From the NCBI RefSeq assembly GCF_035762065.1, contig NZ_DASTPW010000048.1:1-64000 (forward strand): a stretch of DNA of 64,000 nt. The letters are read 5' to 3'. This document shows, in pieces, positions 63,756 to 64,000 of this stretch. Position numbers and translations under genes: made by a program. Under the pieces are notes generated by a model. It did no database searches. It saw only the letters and a program-made list of their open reading frames with translations, and was not told the origin of the DNA. Every line of letters begins with the position of its first letter. Within the stretch, counting starts at the first letter, position 1. Source of the stretch: Methylibium sp035762065 (lineage in GTDB: Bacteria > Pseudomonadota > Gammaproteobacteria > Burkholderiales > Burkholderiaceae_C).

Positions 63756-64000
63756 CTAGCGCGGGCGGGCAGGCGTTGGCGTCTCGCCGCGTAAGGCGCG
63801 GAAGAACTCGCCGCTCGGATCGACGACCATCAGGTCGCTCTTGTTGCGAAAGCTCGCGCGGTAGGCCTCGAGGCTGCGGTAGAACTGGGCGAACTGCGGA
63901 TCGCGCCCGAAAGCTTCGGCGAAAAGCGCCGAGGCTTTCGCGTCGCCCTCGCCCTTGATCTTCTGCGCGTCGCGGTACGCCTCGGCGACGATCACCTCGC
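63756..64000 (-). CDS. hflC: Protease modulator HflC (5' end outside window)
   Basis: C-terminal 80 residues of HflC, a SPFH/stomatin-like membrane protein that with HflK surrounds and restrains the FtsH protease. The visible part reads EVIVAEAYRDAQKIKGEGDA, FAEAFGRDPQFAQFYRSLEA and YRASFRNKSDLMVVDPSGEF, closely following the family C-terminus. The gene runs off the right edge. The order hflC-yjeT-hisZ-purA on one strand is the betaproteobacterial standard. Confidence 0.95.
   Translation of the reverse strand, partial: EVIVAEAYRDAQKIKGEGDAKASALFAEAFGRDPQFAQFYRSLEAYRASFRNKSDLMVVDPSGEFFRALRGETPTPARPR

Overview
The window is one contig piece of a GC-rich betaproteobacterial chromosome, most likely a Burkholderiales member of the Rubrivivax/Methylibium/Leptothrix type. 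The evidence is dense high-GC coding, EarP-type EF-P modification, the hflC-yjeT-hisZ-purA order, a hup-tRNAVal-ppiD block, and a protocatechuate 4,5-cleavage cluster laid out as in Comamonadaceae relatives. I see no insertion sequence, phage, CRISPR array or conjugative gene. Almost all of it is conserved core genome; the one clearly accessory block is about 15-26 kb.

Layout. 0-7.5 kb: end of an ABC solute-binding protein gene, holC and pepA on the minus strand, then a divergent plus-strand chain lptF-lptG-cbiX-cysB-aminotransferase joined by stop/start overlaps. 7.5-13.6 kb: a FimV-like envelope protein (minus), then histidine phosphatase, Crp/Fnr regulator, APH-like kinase and acyl-CoA dehydrogenase (plus). 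13.6-15.1 kb: an unknown protein and a GST. 15.1-26 kb: a LysR regulator divergent from a catabolic operon that takes 4-hydroxybenzoate (PobA) through protocatechuate 4,5-dioxygenase (LigAB), LigC, LigI, LigJ and LigK to pyruvate and oxaloacetate, with a Bug solute-binding protein, a DUF1932 dehydrogenase, an aldo/keto reductase and a ModA-like protein without a signal peptide. No recognisable 4-oxalomesaconate tautomerase lies in the operon.

26-36.5 kb: a TPR-methyltransferase, an amidase relic, tRNA-His, ppiD, tRNA-Val, HU, then an EamA transporter, pgsA, a lipoprotein and uvrC (all minus), and earP-efp (plus). 36.5-39.5 kb: a heme-dependent N-demethylase-like gene translationally coupled to mnmC. 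39.5-54.7 kb: a long minus-strand superoperon rpsB-tsf-pyrH-frr-uppS-cdsA-dxr-rseP-bamA-skp-lpxD-fabZ-lpxA-lpxB-rnhB-trmH, which ties translation to lipid, isoprenoid, LPS and outer-membrane assembly. 55-64 kb: dadA-like and nnrDE genes (plus), RNase R (minus), tRNA-Leu (plus), and hflC-yjeT-hisZ-purA-phosphoribosyltransferase (minus).

Best leads for something not well described: the leaderless ModA-fold protein and the tautomerase gap in the lig operon; the kinase/acyl-CoA dehydrogenase pair with a phosphatase and regulator, which resembles phospho-activated 4-hydroxyacyl-CoA catabolism; and the N-demethylase/mnmC coupling next to earP-efp. I found no strong sign of a wholly new system; these are context-based hypotheses. 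All calls come from reading the sequence without database searches.
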